Shown: positions 51,306 through 60,526, numbered from the stretch's first letter. The stretch is DNA of 64,000 bases from Ruminococcaceae bacterium UBA4871 (GCA_002399445.1 DHDR01000032.1:32917-96916); one strand, 5' to 3'. Notes: generated by a model not told the origin, from the letters alone. Program-made: numbers and translations.

Positions 51306-53362
51306 AAAACACCTCTGCAATAAAGTCCATGGGTTACCTTGCCGGCTATCGGCTTGTCCGCAAAAGCAAGCTGCAGCACTTGCGCACGTTGTTCTGCCGT
51401 TTCCGTTGTAAAGCGCAGGACACCAAAATCCTGTCCGCTGCATTCACTCAGTTTTCCCAGCATGGAAAGCGGGACACTGTTCAGCACCTCGCTGCAGCCG
51501 CCGAAGCACTGCACAGGGAATGAGATTCCTTTCCGGTCCCTCAAACTATGCGTAGTTTGACAGTGACGGCAGCCGCCCCCGTTTGCAAGGGGACAGTTAC
51601 GGGTGAGCATGAGCGGAAGTCTGCCGTAAACAACGAGTCCGCGGGGCAGCTTTTCGCCCAGGGCATTTGCCTGCCGCAGGGTCAGTTCAAAGCTCAGTTC
51701 CGTATCGGTCAGACCGAATTCAGTATACCAATGCAGTGCGGCAGAGTTTGTCACATTCAATGAAAATCCGCCGTGCACCGTTAAGCCAAGTTCCTTTGCA
51801 AGCTGCGCACTGTTCAGCGTTCCGGCCCAGACTTCCCGAAAACCGGAATTTGCGGCGGTTTCCAGCGTGCGGTGAATGGATTTTTCCGTGCCAAACATAC
51901 CGCGGGGCATTTCCAGCCAGACGGTAAATCCGCGATTGCGCAGCTCTTGCAGTACAGAAAGCGGCAGGTCATAGGGTACGGTCACACTGCTGCACTGCAG
52001 CGCTTCCTCTGGAATTTCTGCGTCTGGAAAACGCGCACGGAGGGGAAGCTTTAAGGAAGCCCGATGCGGAGGGACCTCGTAGGAAACGGAAGCAAATGGA
52101 ATGGCTTGCCGCTGCTGACGCATTTGCTGCAGGCGGGCCAGTACCTCGCGGCGTAACCGGTTCAGCACAGAGACCGGTACCGAAAGACCGTCTGCCAGAT
52201 GGCACTGTATGGTTTCTGCAGTAAACGGTGTGCCGCCCGTTTTTCCTAAATGTTCTTTGCAAAAGTCCTCGGTCACAGGATGTTCTTTTGCGGGCTGCGG
52301 AAAGCTGTCGCTAATGGATTTCGCAACGTGTCCATCGGAGTCGGCGGCTGTCAGCTGGACAGGAACACCTGCCTGTACCGTCAATTCCAACTTCACGGGA
52401 ACACGTGACAGTTCCCGGCGATAGAGTTCCCGCAGCCGATGGCAGGCAGGATCCGCTGCAGCCACGTCTTCGCGGCTGCGTGTACCGAACATTTCGCGGC
52501 CCAACTTTCCATCTGCGTAACCGGTTGTGAAGCCGGAACGGGAAAAGACATGATGCAGATCCTCCAAGAGCTGCGCCGGAAGCGGCTTTCCGTCTGCGCT
52601 TAATCTGCAGGCATAGGTTGCGGCTGCAACATATTCCGGCCGTTTCATGCGGCCTTCTATTTTGAAGGAATCAATTCCAGCATTCCTGAGTTCACGGATG
52701 CGGGGAATCAGGGAAAGGTCTTTCAGGGAAAGATCATGGCCGGTACCGCCCTTTGCCGCAAACGGCAGGCGGCAGGGCTGGGCGCACTGCCCCCGGTTTC
52801 CGCTGCGTCCGCCCAGCATGGCACTTAGCCAGCACTGACCGGAAACGCTCATGCACAAGGCACCGTGTACGAATGTTTCCAGCTCTATGTCCGGTGTGTC
52901 CTGATGCACAGAGGATATCTCTTGGAGACTCATTTCACGGGCCAGAACGACACGGGAAAATCCTGCTTCCCGGCACGCGCGCACGCCGGCCGGCGAATGA
53001 ATACTCATTTGTGTACTGGCATGCAGCGGCAGCTGCGGGCAGAAATGACGAAGCAAATCGAGCAGTCCCATGTCCTGCACCAATACCGCATCTACCGGCA
53101 GGGAGCAGGCAAACTTTATCAAATCCAGCGCGGCAGGCAGCTCATCGTCCCGCATGAGTGTGTTCACGGCAAGATGAACCCGTACACCTCGTTCATGACA
53201 GTAATCGACAGCCTGTGAAAGCTCTTCACGGGAAAAATTATGGGCATTGGCTCTGGCGGAAAAAGAACCGGCACCCAGATAAACGGCATCTGCACCGGCG
53301 CGGACCGCTGCCGTCAAACTTTCCGGTCCTCCGGCAGGTGACAGAATTTCTCCGTTATTCAT
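51302..53362 (-). CDS. U32 family protein (peptidase/RNA-hydroxylation type)
   Basis: A 686-residue U32-family protein: LSPAGGPESLTAAVRAGADAVYLG, FSRVVLAREMSLQEI, ETFVHGALCMSVSGQCWLSAMLGGRSGNRGQCAQPCR with its conserved cysteines, and FKIEGRMKRPEYVA. E. coli relatives (RlhA, TrhP) take part in RNA hydroxylation; others are annotated as collagenase-like peptidases. The ~300-residue C-terminal part with further Cys (CPLANGGGCRHC) marks the long subtype. ATG 53362 overlaps the zapA end, so it is coupled. Confidence 0.9.
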   Translation of the reverse strand: MNNGEILSPAGGPESLTAAVRAGADAVYLGAGSFSARANAHNFSREELSQAVDYCHERGVRVHLAVNTLMRDDELPAALDLIKFACSLPVDAVLVQDMGLLDLLRHFCPQLPLHASTQMSIHSPAGVRACREAGFSRVVLAREMSLQEISSVHQDTPDIELETFVHGALCMSVSGQCWLSAMLGGRSGNRGQCAQPCRLPFAAKGGTGHDLSLKDLSLIPRIRELRNAGIDSFKIEGRMKRPEYVAAATYACRLSADGKPLPAQLLEDLHHVFSRSGFTTGYADGKLGREMFGTRSREDVAAADPACHRLRELYRRELSRVPVKLELTVQAGVPVQLTAADSDGHVAKSISDSFPQPAKEHPVTEDFCKEHLGKTGGTPFTAETIQCHLADGLSVPVSVLNRLRREVLARLQQMRQQRQAIPFASVSYEVPPHRASLKLPLRARFPDAEIPEEALQCSSVTVPYDLPLSVLQELRNRGFTVWLEMPRGMFGTEKSIHRTLETAANSGFREVWAGTLNSAQLAKELGLTVHGGFSLNVTNSAALHWYTEFGLTDTELSFELTLRQANALGEKLPRGLVVYGRLPLMLTRNCPLANGGGCRHCQTTHSLRDRKGISFPVQCFGGCSEVLNSVPLSMLGKLSECSGQDFGVLRFTTETAEQRAQVLQLAFADKPIAGKVTHGLYCRGVL

Positions 53363-53858
53363 GGGACTCCGACTCTTTTGTGCCCGCAAACAACTGCAGA
53401 AAATCTTCGGATTTTTCAGATCCTTCATGAACTGGGCGGGTAAAGTTTCCACTATAAGCGGCGCGCTGGACGGGGGCATCTGCTGCAGTTTCGGAAGCGC
53501 TGCCTTCCCTTGTTTCTCCTAAGCGAGCGCGCAGAGAAGCAACCTCCTGCTTTAACCGTTCGGTTTCTTTCTTTGCTTCTTCTGCTTCTAAACGCGCCTT
53601 GGAACTGTCATCCAAATAACTTTTAATCTGCTCCCGCAGCGTTTCGGCGGTCCGGCTGGCTTTATGATAATCATCGCAGAAGGAGAGGGCTGCCACAATG
53701 GCGGTTACAGTGCCGGAGGCATGTTCACTCTGGTGGGAAAGAGCAAGCATGCAGTCCTGCACTTCCCCTGCAAGTCTGCGGACGTATGTTTCATTGTCAT
53801 CCGTGCCCACTATGCATTCGGTTCCGCACACGGTCAGCCGGATACTGTTTTTACTCAT
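53355..53858 (-). CDS. zapA: Cell division protein ZapA
   Basis: A 167-residue ZapA-like protein, which bundles FtsZ. The N-terminal domain (IRLTVCGTECIVGTDDNETYVRRLAGEV) and a helix (TAIVAALSFCDDYHKA) are followed by a coiled coil (ARLEAEEAKKETERLKQEVASLRARL). The last ~50 residues are an acidic, low-complexity extension beyond the normal ~90-110. It heads zapA-U32-dut. A -10-like TATAAT on the minus strand lies at 53896-53901. Confidence 0.87.
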   Translation of the reverse strand: MSKNSIRLTVCGTECIVGTDDNETYVRRLAGEVQDCMLALSHQSEHASGTVTAIVAALSFCDDYHKASRTAETLREQIKSYLDDSSKARLEAEEAKKETERLKQEVASLRARLGETREGSASETAADAPVQRAAYSGNFTRPVHEGSEKSEDFLQLFAGTKESESHE

Positions 53859-53988
53859 TTATTAAAGTTCCTTTCTTCAAAAAACTGCTCTTGCCATTAT
53901 ACCCTATTTTCATTCTGGAAGAAAGCGTTTTAAACAAAAATCGAGACATATTAGCTTTTAGATGGAAACAGGTGAAACTTAAAATACA

Positions 53989-54009
53989 TTTTGTGCAGTA
54001 TGCACAAAA
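53989..54009. repeat. 9-bp perfect inverted repeat between zapA and glgP
   Basis: TTTTGTGCA, three bases, TGCACAAAA. This is the only structure besides promoters in the 371-base gap 53859-54229; an operator or weak terminator is possible. Confidence 0.4.
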
Positions 54010-54129
54010 AACCGGTGAAAAATAGGTACGGAAGAAATGACTCCAAAAAAAAATAAAAATCCACAAAAACCGCATTGCACAGCGGAATTTCACCCAATCA
54101 TACCAATTTTTCTATTTTGCCTGCAGTCA

Positions 54130-54158
54130 TTGAAATACGGCTTAATTTGGCATATAAT
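54130..54158 (+). promoter_or_regulatory. Promoter of glgP
   Basis: TTGAAA (54130-54135), 17-base spacer, TATAAT (54153-54158). Confidence 0.85.
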
Positions 54159-54229
54159 ATAAAAGTACATTTTCGGAAACACCACGCGGAAAATAAAATC
54201 TGTCTCTGCCTGAATGGAGGAATTTGACC

Positions 54230-56674
54230 ATGGAATATAAACAGTCAGTACAGCAGATCAAAAAAGGAATTCTTGCAAAGCTGGACCATAATTATGGAGT
54301 CGGCCTTGAAAATGCTACCAATGACCAGCTGTATAAATCAGTTGCACTAATGGCCCGCGAGATGATGGAACAGGGCCGCAGCGAATTTATGGCAGAAGCA
54401 GAAAAACAGAATGCGAAGCAAGTCTATTATCTCTGCATGGAGTTTTTGCTTGGGCGCAGCCTGAAAAATACACTATTTAACCTTGGAATAGAAGGACGTT
54501 TCCGTGACGCATTGAAGCAAATGGATGTAAAGCTGGATGCCCTTTATGACTGCGAGCCGGATGCAGGCCTTGGAAACGGCGGACTGGGGCGGCTGGCAGC
54601 CTGCTTTATGGATGCGCTGGCGACTGGGCGCTACCCCGCAACGGGCTACAGCCTGTGCTATGAATATGGTATTTTCCGTCAGAAACTGGTGGACGGCTGG
54701 CAGACGGAACTGCCGGATTTCTGGCTTCCCGGCGGCCGTATCTGGATGCGCGAAATACCGGAAAAGGCGGTAGAGGTTCACTTCCGCGGCCATGTGGAGG
54801 AAAGGTGGAACAGCAATTACCACGAAACTATCTATAAAGATTATACAACAATACTGGCGGTTCCCTGCGATATGTATATTGCTGGTATGGGCGGCAAGGG
54901 GATTTCACGTCTGCGCCTTTGGAAAAGCAAGAGTCAGTCTTTTGACATGGGACTTTTCAATTCCGGCAATTACATGCGCGCGATGGAGCAGAATGCCATG
55001 GCAGAGTCTATTACCAAAGTGCTTTATCCGGAAGACAACCATCCGGAAGGCAAAAGCCTGCGGCTGACACAGCAGTATTTTCTTGTGTCTGCTTCCATTC
55101 AGGACATTATCCGCGATCATTTATTCAAATATTCCACACTTGATAATTTGCCGGATAAAGTGGCAATTCACCTAAACGATACGCACCCGGTGCTGGCAAT
55201 TCCGGAACTCATGCGTATTATGTTGGATGAATGTGGGTATGACTGGGATCATGCATGGGATATTACCACACGCACGATGGCCTACACGAATCATACAGTT
55301 ATGAAAGAAGCACTTGAATGCTGGAATCAGGAACTGTTTCGCATGCAGCTGCCGCGTATTTATCAGATTGTGGAAGAAATCAACCGCCGCTTTTGCAAGC
55401 AGATGCATGACATTGGCGTGGATGGTTACAAAGTCGGCCGTATGGCTCCGCTGAATGACGGCTATGTTAAGATGGCAAATCTTGCCGTGGTGGGCAGCCA
55501 CAGCGTAAACGGCGTTTCCGGCCTGCATACCCAAATCCTGAAAGACGAGGTCTTTCATGATTTTTATACAGAAATGCCTGCAAAATTCACCAATGTGACA
55601 AATGGAATCGCACACCGGCGCTGGCTTAACCAGGCAAATCCAGAACTGGCGGCACTGATTAAGGAGAAAATTGGGGACGGATACATATATGACGCCACTA
55701 AACTCAAGAAATTTGAAGCATACAAAACAGATAACACGGTGCTTAAACAGATGGCAGAAATTAAGCACCATAATAAAGAGCGGCTGGCAGCTTATATCAA
55801 AAAAGAAAACAACTTGGTCCTTGATCCGGATGCTATTTTTGATGTGCATGTCAAGCGGATGCATGAATATAAGCGGCAGCACCTGAATGCCCTCAATATC
55901 CTTGCCAATTACCTTTGGCTCAAGGACAATCCGAATGCAGATTTCACGCCTCATACTTATATCTTTGGTGCGAAAGCAGCCCCCGGCTATTACTTCGCCA
56001 AACAGATGATCCGCTTTATTTATGAGCTGGGTGAGATGATCAATCATGATCCTGCTGTGAAAGATAAAATGAAAGTCGTTTATGTGGAGGATTACCGTGT
56101 TACTTTGGCGGAGCTGCTTATTCCTGCCGCCGACATCAGCGAGCAAATTTCGCTTGCCGGTACGGAAGCTTCTGGTACCAGCAATATGAAATTTATGATT
56201 AATGGTGCCATCACGATCGGTACGCTGGATGGTGCCAATGTGGAGATTCACGATTCTGTCGGTGATGATAATATGCTGTTGTTCGGCATGACTGCACCGG
56301 AAGTGGAGGCGCTCCGTTCTTCCGGTTACCATCCGGACCAGATTTATTATAATAATCCCGTCCTGCACCGTGCCATTGATTTTATGCGCGGCGGAATCAA
56401 TGGCGTGGATTTTCATGACATTGTTGATTCCCTAACTGGAAATGATCCGTATATGGTTCTGGCAGACTTTGACAGTTACCAAAAAGCGCAGAATATGGCG
56501 ATGCAGCTGTATCGGGATCCGATAAACTGGCAGCGGATGTGTTTGGTGAACATTGCGAATGCAGGACGTTTTTCGGCTGACCGTGCAATTGGAGAATATG
56601 CAAAAAATATTTGGCACTGCATGCCGCTCTCTGAAAAGCCGGCCGATAAAGTCAGAAGATACACAATGGGTTGA
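54230..56674 (+). CDS. glgP: Glycogen/maltodextrin phosphorylase
   Basis: GlgP phosphorolyses alpha-1,4-glucans to glucose-1-phosphate. The 814 residues match the family: LGNGGLGRLAACFMDALA, the catalytic region HPVLAIPELMRI, VTNGIAHRRWL, RMHEYKRQHLN, and EASGTSNMKFMINGA with the PLP-binding Lys654. ATG 54230 follows TGGAGG. The next gene is a GH13 glycosidase, so the pair handles storage glycogen or imported dextrins. A separate promoter precedes it. Confidence 0.97.
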   Translation: MEYKQSVQQIKKGILAKLDHNYGVGLENATNDQLYKSVALMAREMMEQGRSEFMAEAEKQNAKQVYYLCMEFLLGRSLKNTLFNLGIEGRFRDALKQMDVKLDALYDCEPDAGLGNGGLGRLAACFMDALATGRYPATGYSLCYEYGIFRQKLVDGWQTELPDFWLPGGRIWMREIPEKAVEVHFRGHVEERWNSNYHETIYKDYTTILAVPCDMYIAGMGGKGISRLRLWKSKSQSFDMGLFNSGNYMRAMEQNAMAESITKVLYPEDNHPEGKSLRLTQQYFLVSASIQDIIRDHLFKYSTLDNLPDKVAIHLNDTHPVLAIPELMRIMLDECGYDWDHAWDITTRTMAYTNHTVMKEALECWNQELFRMQLPRIYQIVEEINRRFCKQMHDIGVDGYKVGRMAPLNDGYVKMANLAVVGSHSVNGVSGLHTQILKDEVFHDFYTEMPAKFTNVTNGIAHRRWLNQANPELAALIKEKIGDGYIYDATKLKKFEAYKTDNTVLKQMAEIKHHNKERLAAYIKKENNLVLDPDAIFDVHVKRMHEYKRQHLNALNILANYLWLKDNPNADFTPHTYIFGAKAAPGYYFAKQMIRFIYELGEMINHDPAVKDKMKVVYVEDYRVTLAELLIPAADISEQISLAGTEASGTSNMKFMINGAITIGTLDGANVEIHDSVGDDNMLLFGMTAPEVEALRSSGYHPDQIYYNNPVLHRAIDFMRGGINGVDFHDIVDSLTGNDPYMVLADFDSYQKAQNMAMQLYRDPINWQRMCLVNIANAGRFSADRAIGEYAKNIWHCMPLSEKPADKVRRYTMG

Positions 56675-56746
56675 CCTTTGCCCTTGATCCATCTATTTTA
56701 ATTTAAAAAAGTATGTCCGGCCCCTCATGGAAAGGAGTTTGCAAGC

Positions 56747-58750
56747 ATGTTTAATTCGCGCAATCCTGTATTTCGTTATCCGACAGGAGCGGTGGCGAAC
56801 TGCCTGCCCGTTCATTTTAAAATTGATATGCCGCGCGATTTGCGGTGCAGTGCAGCCCGCTTACTGGTACGGGATGACAGCACCGGAAAAATACAGGCAC
56901 TGGATATGTTTTGGTGCGGCATGAACGGTGACAACCATGAATGGTGGGAGTGCCATTTTGCCGCCCAGAAACCCGGTCTGTATTTTTACCATTTTGAAGT
57001 GACCACATGGAGAGGCATACTGAACCTGCACAAAGGTTTTGGCGGGGATGGAACTGTGATGGGAAACGGAAATGAGGAGTGGCAGCTTACGGTTTATGAC
57101 CGCTCCTTCCACACCCCGGATTGGCTTGCCGGCGGCATCATGTATCAAATTTTTCCGGATCGCTTTTTTTCTTCCGGAAAACCGAAAGCCAATGTGCCGA
57201 CGGACCGCAGGCTGCATAAGAACTGGCAGGAAAAACCGGAATGGCAGCCGGACAGCAAAGGTGAGGTTACAAATTCTGACTATTTCGGCGGTGACCTTGC
57301 CGGAATTACCAAAAAGCTGGATTATCTGAAAAGTCTTGGTGTGACGTGCCTTTATCTTAATCCAATCTTTGAGGCGCATTCCAATCACCGTTATAATACA
57401 GCAAATTATGAAAAAATCGATCCTCTGCTGGGGAACGAAGAGGATTTTTGTATTCTTTGTCAAGAAGCAGGCAAACGTGGAATTCATGTGCTGCTAGACG
57501 GTGTTTTCAGCCATACGGGCAGCGACAGCATTTATTTTAACCGCGAGGGCCGTTATCCGGTACAGGGAGCCTATAACAGTAAAGAATCTCCTTATTATCC
57601 ATGGTACAATTTCCAAAATTGGCCGGATGATTATGCATGTTGGTGGGGATTTAAGACTTTGCCAAATGTCACAGAACGCAATCCTGCGTATAATCAGTAT
57701 ATCAATGGAAAGGGAGGAATTATCCGCCGCTGGATTGCTGCAGGCGCATCTGGCTGGCGGCTGGATGTGGCAGATGAACTGCCGGATGAGTTCCTTGCGC
57801 ATCTGCGCACAGCGGCAAAAATTGAAAATCCGGAGGCACTGGTGCTGGGCGAAGTTTGGGAAGATGCCAGCAATAAGAGTGACTATGGAAAGCGACGGAA
57901 ATTTTTGCTGGGCGATGAGCTGGACAGTGTTATGAACTATCCTTTCCGCAACGCAATTTTGGGGTTCCTGCGTGGGGAAGATCCTGCACAGATGATGGAA
58001 ATTATTTTGAATGTACTGGAGAATTATCCACCGCAGGTGATTCGCCTGCTAATGAATCATATTGGTACTCATGATACAGAGCGTGCCTTAACAGCGTTAG
58101 TTGGAGAACCAGTGGCAGACCATGACCGACAGTGGCAGGCCAAAACGCATCTGACAGAAGAACAGCGGGAACTTGGTCTGAAAAAGATGAAGCTTGCTTC
58201 CCTGATGCAGTATACGCTTCCGGGTGTTCCCTGCCTTTATTACGGGGATGAAGCCGGTATGGAAGGCTACAAAGATCCGTTTAACCGTGGCACTTATCCT
58301 TGGGGGACAGAAAATAAAGATCTTCTTGCCTGGTATCGGAAACTGGGAAAGTTGCGCAGAATACTTTCCTGTCTGCGGGAAGGTTCGTTTGTTCCGCTGA
58401 ATGCTGATGACCATACAATGGTCTATGTGCGTGAAGATTCCGTGGATGCTATTCTGGTTGCACTGAATGCGGGTGAAAATCCGCGTACATTGTATTTGCC
58501 GGATGAATGGCGCACAGCAGAACCGGTTTTTGGAGAGGCACCGGACCGCAATTGTGGAGTCATTTTGCAGCCATGCGGAGCAACAGCGCTGGTTCGACAA
58601 AAGCATCCCTCGGTTTCTGGTCCGTTTCCGCTGGGAAAACCGGAAACACCGGAAGAAGCCGTAGAATCTATAAAGGATAAAATCATGGAAAATATGGAAC
58701 AGGATCCAAAAATTAAAAACGAGTTACTGAATTTTTTGAAAAAAATCTGA
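56747..58750 (+). CDS. GH13 alpha-glucan hydrolase (neopullulanase/cyclomaltodextrinase-like)
   Basis: A 667-residue intracellular (no signal peptide) amylase-family enzyme. An N-terminal carbohydrate-binding-like domain (to ~120) precedes the barrel. Catalytic residues can be placed: Asp340 in GWRLDVAD, Glu369 in LGEVWED, and His442-Asp443 in GTHDTER. IMYQIFPDRFF and YFGGDLAGI are typical of neopullulanase-like GH13. The C-terminus has an extra acidic/basic tail (ENMEQDPKIKNELLNFLKK). AAAGGAG precedes ATG 56747. Likely it trims branched or cyclic dextrins for GlgP; linkage specificity is unknown. Confidence 0.92.
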   Translation: MFNSRNPVFRYPTGAVANCLPVHFKIDMPRDLRCSAARLLVRDDSTGKIQALDMFWCGMNGDNHEWWECHFAAQKPGLYFYHFEVTTWRGILNLHKGFGGDGTVMGNGNEEWQLTVYDRSFHTPDWLAGGIMYQIFPDRFFSSGKPKANVPTDRRLHKNWQEKPEWQPDSKGEVTNSDYFGGDLAGITKKLDYLKSLGVTCLYLNPIFEAHSNHRYNTANYEKIDPLLGNEEDFCILCQEAGKRGIHVLLDGVFSHTGSDSIYFNREGRYPVQGAYNSKESPYYPWYNFQNWPDDYACWWGFKTLPNVTERNPAYNQYINGKGGIIRRWIAAGASGWRLDVADELPDEFLAHLRTAAKIENPEALVLGEVWEDASNKSDYGKRRKFLLGDELDSVMNYPFRNAILGFLRGEDPAQMMEIILNVLENYPPQVIRLLMNHIGTHDTERALTALVGEPVADHDRQWQAKTHLTEEQRELGLKKMKLASLMQYTLPGVPCLYYGDEAGMEGYKDPFNRGTYPWGTENKDLLAWYRKLGKLRRILSCLREGSFVPLNADDHTMVYVREDSVDAILVALNAGENPRTLYLPDEWRTAEPVFGEAPDRNCGVILQPCGATALVRQKHPSVSGPFPLGKPETPEEAVESIKDKIMENMEQDPKIKNELLNFLKKI

Positions 58751-58757
58751 TTTTTAC

Positions 58758-58786
58758 TTGACTTTTTTCAGCTTACTTATTATAAT
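58758..58786 (+). promoter_or_regulatory. Promoter of tRNA-Arg(ACG)
   Basis: TTGACT (58758-58763), 17-base spacer, TATAAT (58781-58786); the start is expected near 58793. Confidence 0.88.
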
Positions 58787-58821
58787 GGAGAAGCTGTCCC
58801 GGATAAAGGGGCAGCAGATAT

Positions 58822-58898
58822 GCGCTCGTAGCTCAGCTGGATAGAGTGTCTGACTACGAATCAGAAGGTCCTGGGTTCGAATCCCCGCGGGCGCACCA
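58822..58898 (+). tRNA. tRNA-Arg (anticodon ACG)
   Basis: Acceptor GCGCTCG/CGGGCGC, D arm GCTCAGCTGGATAGAG, anticodon stem TCTGA/TCAGA around CTACGAA (anticodon ACG, decoded with inosine), T arm GGTTCGAATCC, and an encoded CCA. No terminator is seen directly after it. It marks the left edge of an accessory region, and tRNA 3' ends are common integration sites. Confidence 0.97.
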
Positions 58899-58905
58899 AA
58901 ATGTT

Positions 58906-59512
58906 TTATGATAATGAGACGAAGTAGGAAACTGCTTTGCCTTGTTGTCATAACAATATGCTCAAATGATTATTACAGTTTGAACACATTGTTATGATAA
59001 TATCTACCGGGTGAGGGCAGACATTATCATAAGCTTTACAAGTCTTGAACACGAGCATGACGAGTGCTTATCCATTGCCGCTGAGTAAACTCAACGGACA
59101 TCCCTTTTTCTGGGTACACACAATGCGGTGCTGCGTTCAATGTGTAAGTATCTGTCTTCCGCTGTTATGGCCGCCGGTTGGTCGTAATCGGTTGGCAAGA
59201 CTTGTGGCTCCCCTGTGATAGGATTGTGGCCGCTTGCTGGCTTGGCGCTTTCTCTGTCGTGTTCAACGCACGTTGACGATTCCGCCGCGGACAGACAATA
59301 AGATGTTCAAGACTTCTGAGTTTTCAAGGTTCTCGCAAGTACATTACAATATTTCAAAGTAGCCGTTGCATAGAACAGTCCGTCACGCTACGGAAGCTGG
59401 CGAGTTATCGAGAAGATATCGAAAGTGTACATTGTGGCGCTTTTTTACTTGGCGCGTCCGGAACAAGTTGTGATGAAGCAAAAAATGAAGCGACCTCATT
59501 TCCCTGCGCCAA
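58906..59512. other. Gene-free, hairpin-rich stretch, candidate large structured RNA
   Basis: No credible gene is present on either strand, but stable pairings are frequent. TTGTCATAACAAT (58945-58957) pairs over 13 positions with 58988-59000 (one G-U). TTATGATAAT occurs at 58906 and 58992 and has its complement at 59023-59032, giving mutually exclusive folds. TCTGTC (59253)/GACAGA (59290) encloses TCAAC/GTTGA. TTGGCGC (59449-59455) pairs with GCGCCAA (59506-59512). It is not obviously tmRNA, RNase P, SRP RNA or a group I/II intron. It may be co-transcribed with the tRNA. Integrase arm sites would be another reading of the left repeats. Confidence 0.45.
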
Positions 59513-59530
59513 AAGGTTAATAAAAGTCGC

Positions 59531-59756
59531 TTGACAAATTTATGAGCTAAACGCTATACTAGTAGCGTGTAACTGCATTTCACAAGTCATAACGGTTCTG
59601 TTTAAACCCTTATGGCGCAAGGTCGTTGTATGTCGGCTAAACATTCAGCGCCTGTGGATGCGCATTCAATTTTTGCTTACTTCGCCATAATACCATATTA
59701 TGACTTAGAAATCAAGCAAAAATTTTCCAGCCGCCTGTGAGGGCGGTTTTTTTGTG
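59531..59756 (+). ncRNA. Candidate small RNA with its own promoter and terminator
   Basis: Promoter TTGACA (59531-59536), 18-base spacer, TATACT (59555-59560); a palindrome ACGCTA/TAGCGT (59551-59568) covers the -10. The transcript (~59567-59753) folds into a long stem: AAGTCATAA (59584)/TTATGACTT (59698), an asymmetric bubble, then TTATGGCG (59610)/CGCCATAA (59683). It ends with a terminator, CCGCC-loop-GGCGG (59731-59746) and seven T. No open frame of interest lies inside. The bubble-in-stem shape recalls 6S RNA, but I cannot support that identity. Confidence 0.6.
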
Positions 59757-59794
59757 CTTTTTCATCTGGGAAAAACTAAAAATTAAGGGATATA

Positions 59795-59823
59795 TTGACA
59801 TGTGAAGGATGCAAGGGTATAAT
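59795..59823 (+). promoter_or_regulatory. Consensus promoter of the zinc-ribbon membrane protein gene
   Basis: TTGACA (59795-59800), 17-base spacer, TATAAT (59818-59823). Confidence 0.9.
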
Positions 59824-59856
59824 ATGAATATATTGTTAATAAGAGGAGAATCCTTT

Positions 59857-60339
59857 ATGAGATGTGCCCTTCATCCTGATCGTGAAGCAACTGGCATATG
59901 TGTTGATTGTGGCAAAGCATTATGTCAAGAGTGCTCCAATAAGTTTAAGCCTGTTTTATGCCCTGACTGTGCAGAAGCAAGAAATAAGCAGGAACTCAAA
60001 AAAGTAGTTACAGTTCTATGTATCAGCATCATATTTTTTATTATTGCATGGAATATTGAAGGATCTTCTAGCTTTTCGTTATACAATAGATATATGGCGC
60101 TTCGGGTCCTTGCAGCTTTATTTATTGCAGGGGTACCGTGGGGATGGATTACTTTAAATAAATTGACCCCAAATGTATTTTTAGTTCTTCCTGGTATAGG
60201 GTGGATCATGTATTTTATTACAAAACTAATTCTGTCGTTTATTATCGGGATCTTTGCAATGATTATCAAAAACATTTATTACATTTATAAATTAGTTAAA
60301 TATGTAAAAACAGAGAAATACATAAAAAGTCATCTTTAA
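59857..60339 (+). CDS. B-box/zinc-ribbon membrane protein of unknown function
   Basis: A 160-residue protein. The N-terminal ~40 residues hold a B-box-like set of metal ligands: Cys3, His6, Cys15, Cys18, Cys23, Cys26, Cys35 and Cys38. After a basic linker come three hydrophobic segments (VVTVLCISIIFFIIAWNI, ALRVLAALFIAGVPWGWI and a long one to residue ~145), and a basic tail. It would sit in the membrane with the zinc part inside. ATG 59857 follows AAGAGGAGAA. It has its own consensus promoter and lies in the AT-rich island between a small RNA candidate and the toxin modules. Similar B-box membrane proteins are common in Firmicutes; the role is unknown. Confidence 0.75.
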   Translation: MRCALHPDREATGICVDCGKALCQECSNKFKPVLCPDCAEARNKQELKKVVTVLCISIIFFIIAWNIEGSSSFSLYNRYMALRVLAALFIAGVPWGWITLNKLTPNVFLVLPGIGWIMYFITKLILSFIIGIFAMIIKNIYYIYKLVKYVKTEKYIKSHL

Positions 60340-60384
60340 AGCTGATTTGAGCTCTGTGGAAAATGCTACTATTCATTTTGGAAG

Positions 60385-60413
60385 GATAAGTACGACAATT
60401 TGTCGTACTTATC
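60385..60413. repeat. Palindrome A flanking the toxin modules
   Basis: GATAAGTACGACAA, one base, and its exact 14-bp complement. Variants occur at 61323-61340 and 62386-62414, after the two toxin genes. Confidence 0.85.
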
Positions 60414-60489
60414 GAGCAGAAGGATATGAATGATTTCTGGAGACTTACATATAATAAAATACAGTATTTTATATTGCAAGCTCAAAAGC

Positions 60490-60519
60490 TTGACTTTTAT
60501 TGTACTTGTGGTATATTAT
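60490..60519 (+). promoter_or_regulatory. Promoter of the type III antitoxin RNA
   Basis: TTGACT (60490-60495) with TATATT (60512-60517, spacer 16) or TATTAT (60514-60519, spacer 18). The start would be near 60525, at the first repeat. Confidence 0.75.
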
Positions 60520-60526
60520 AGCTGTA

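Noticed and set aside
55172..56416. A 414-codon minus-strand frame inside glgP
   Set aside because: Shadow of the phosphorylase gene, which carries all expected motifs on the plus strand.
59567..59753. 6S RNA
   Set aside because: The bubble-in-stem outline is similar, but the conserved details and closing stem are not convincing, so it is left as an unnamed small RNA.
60385..60413. Palindrome A as an ordinary terminator
   Set aside because: There is no T run on either side and close copies border the other modules, so a shared module-boundary or operator role explains it better.
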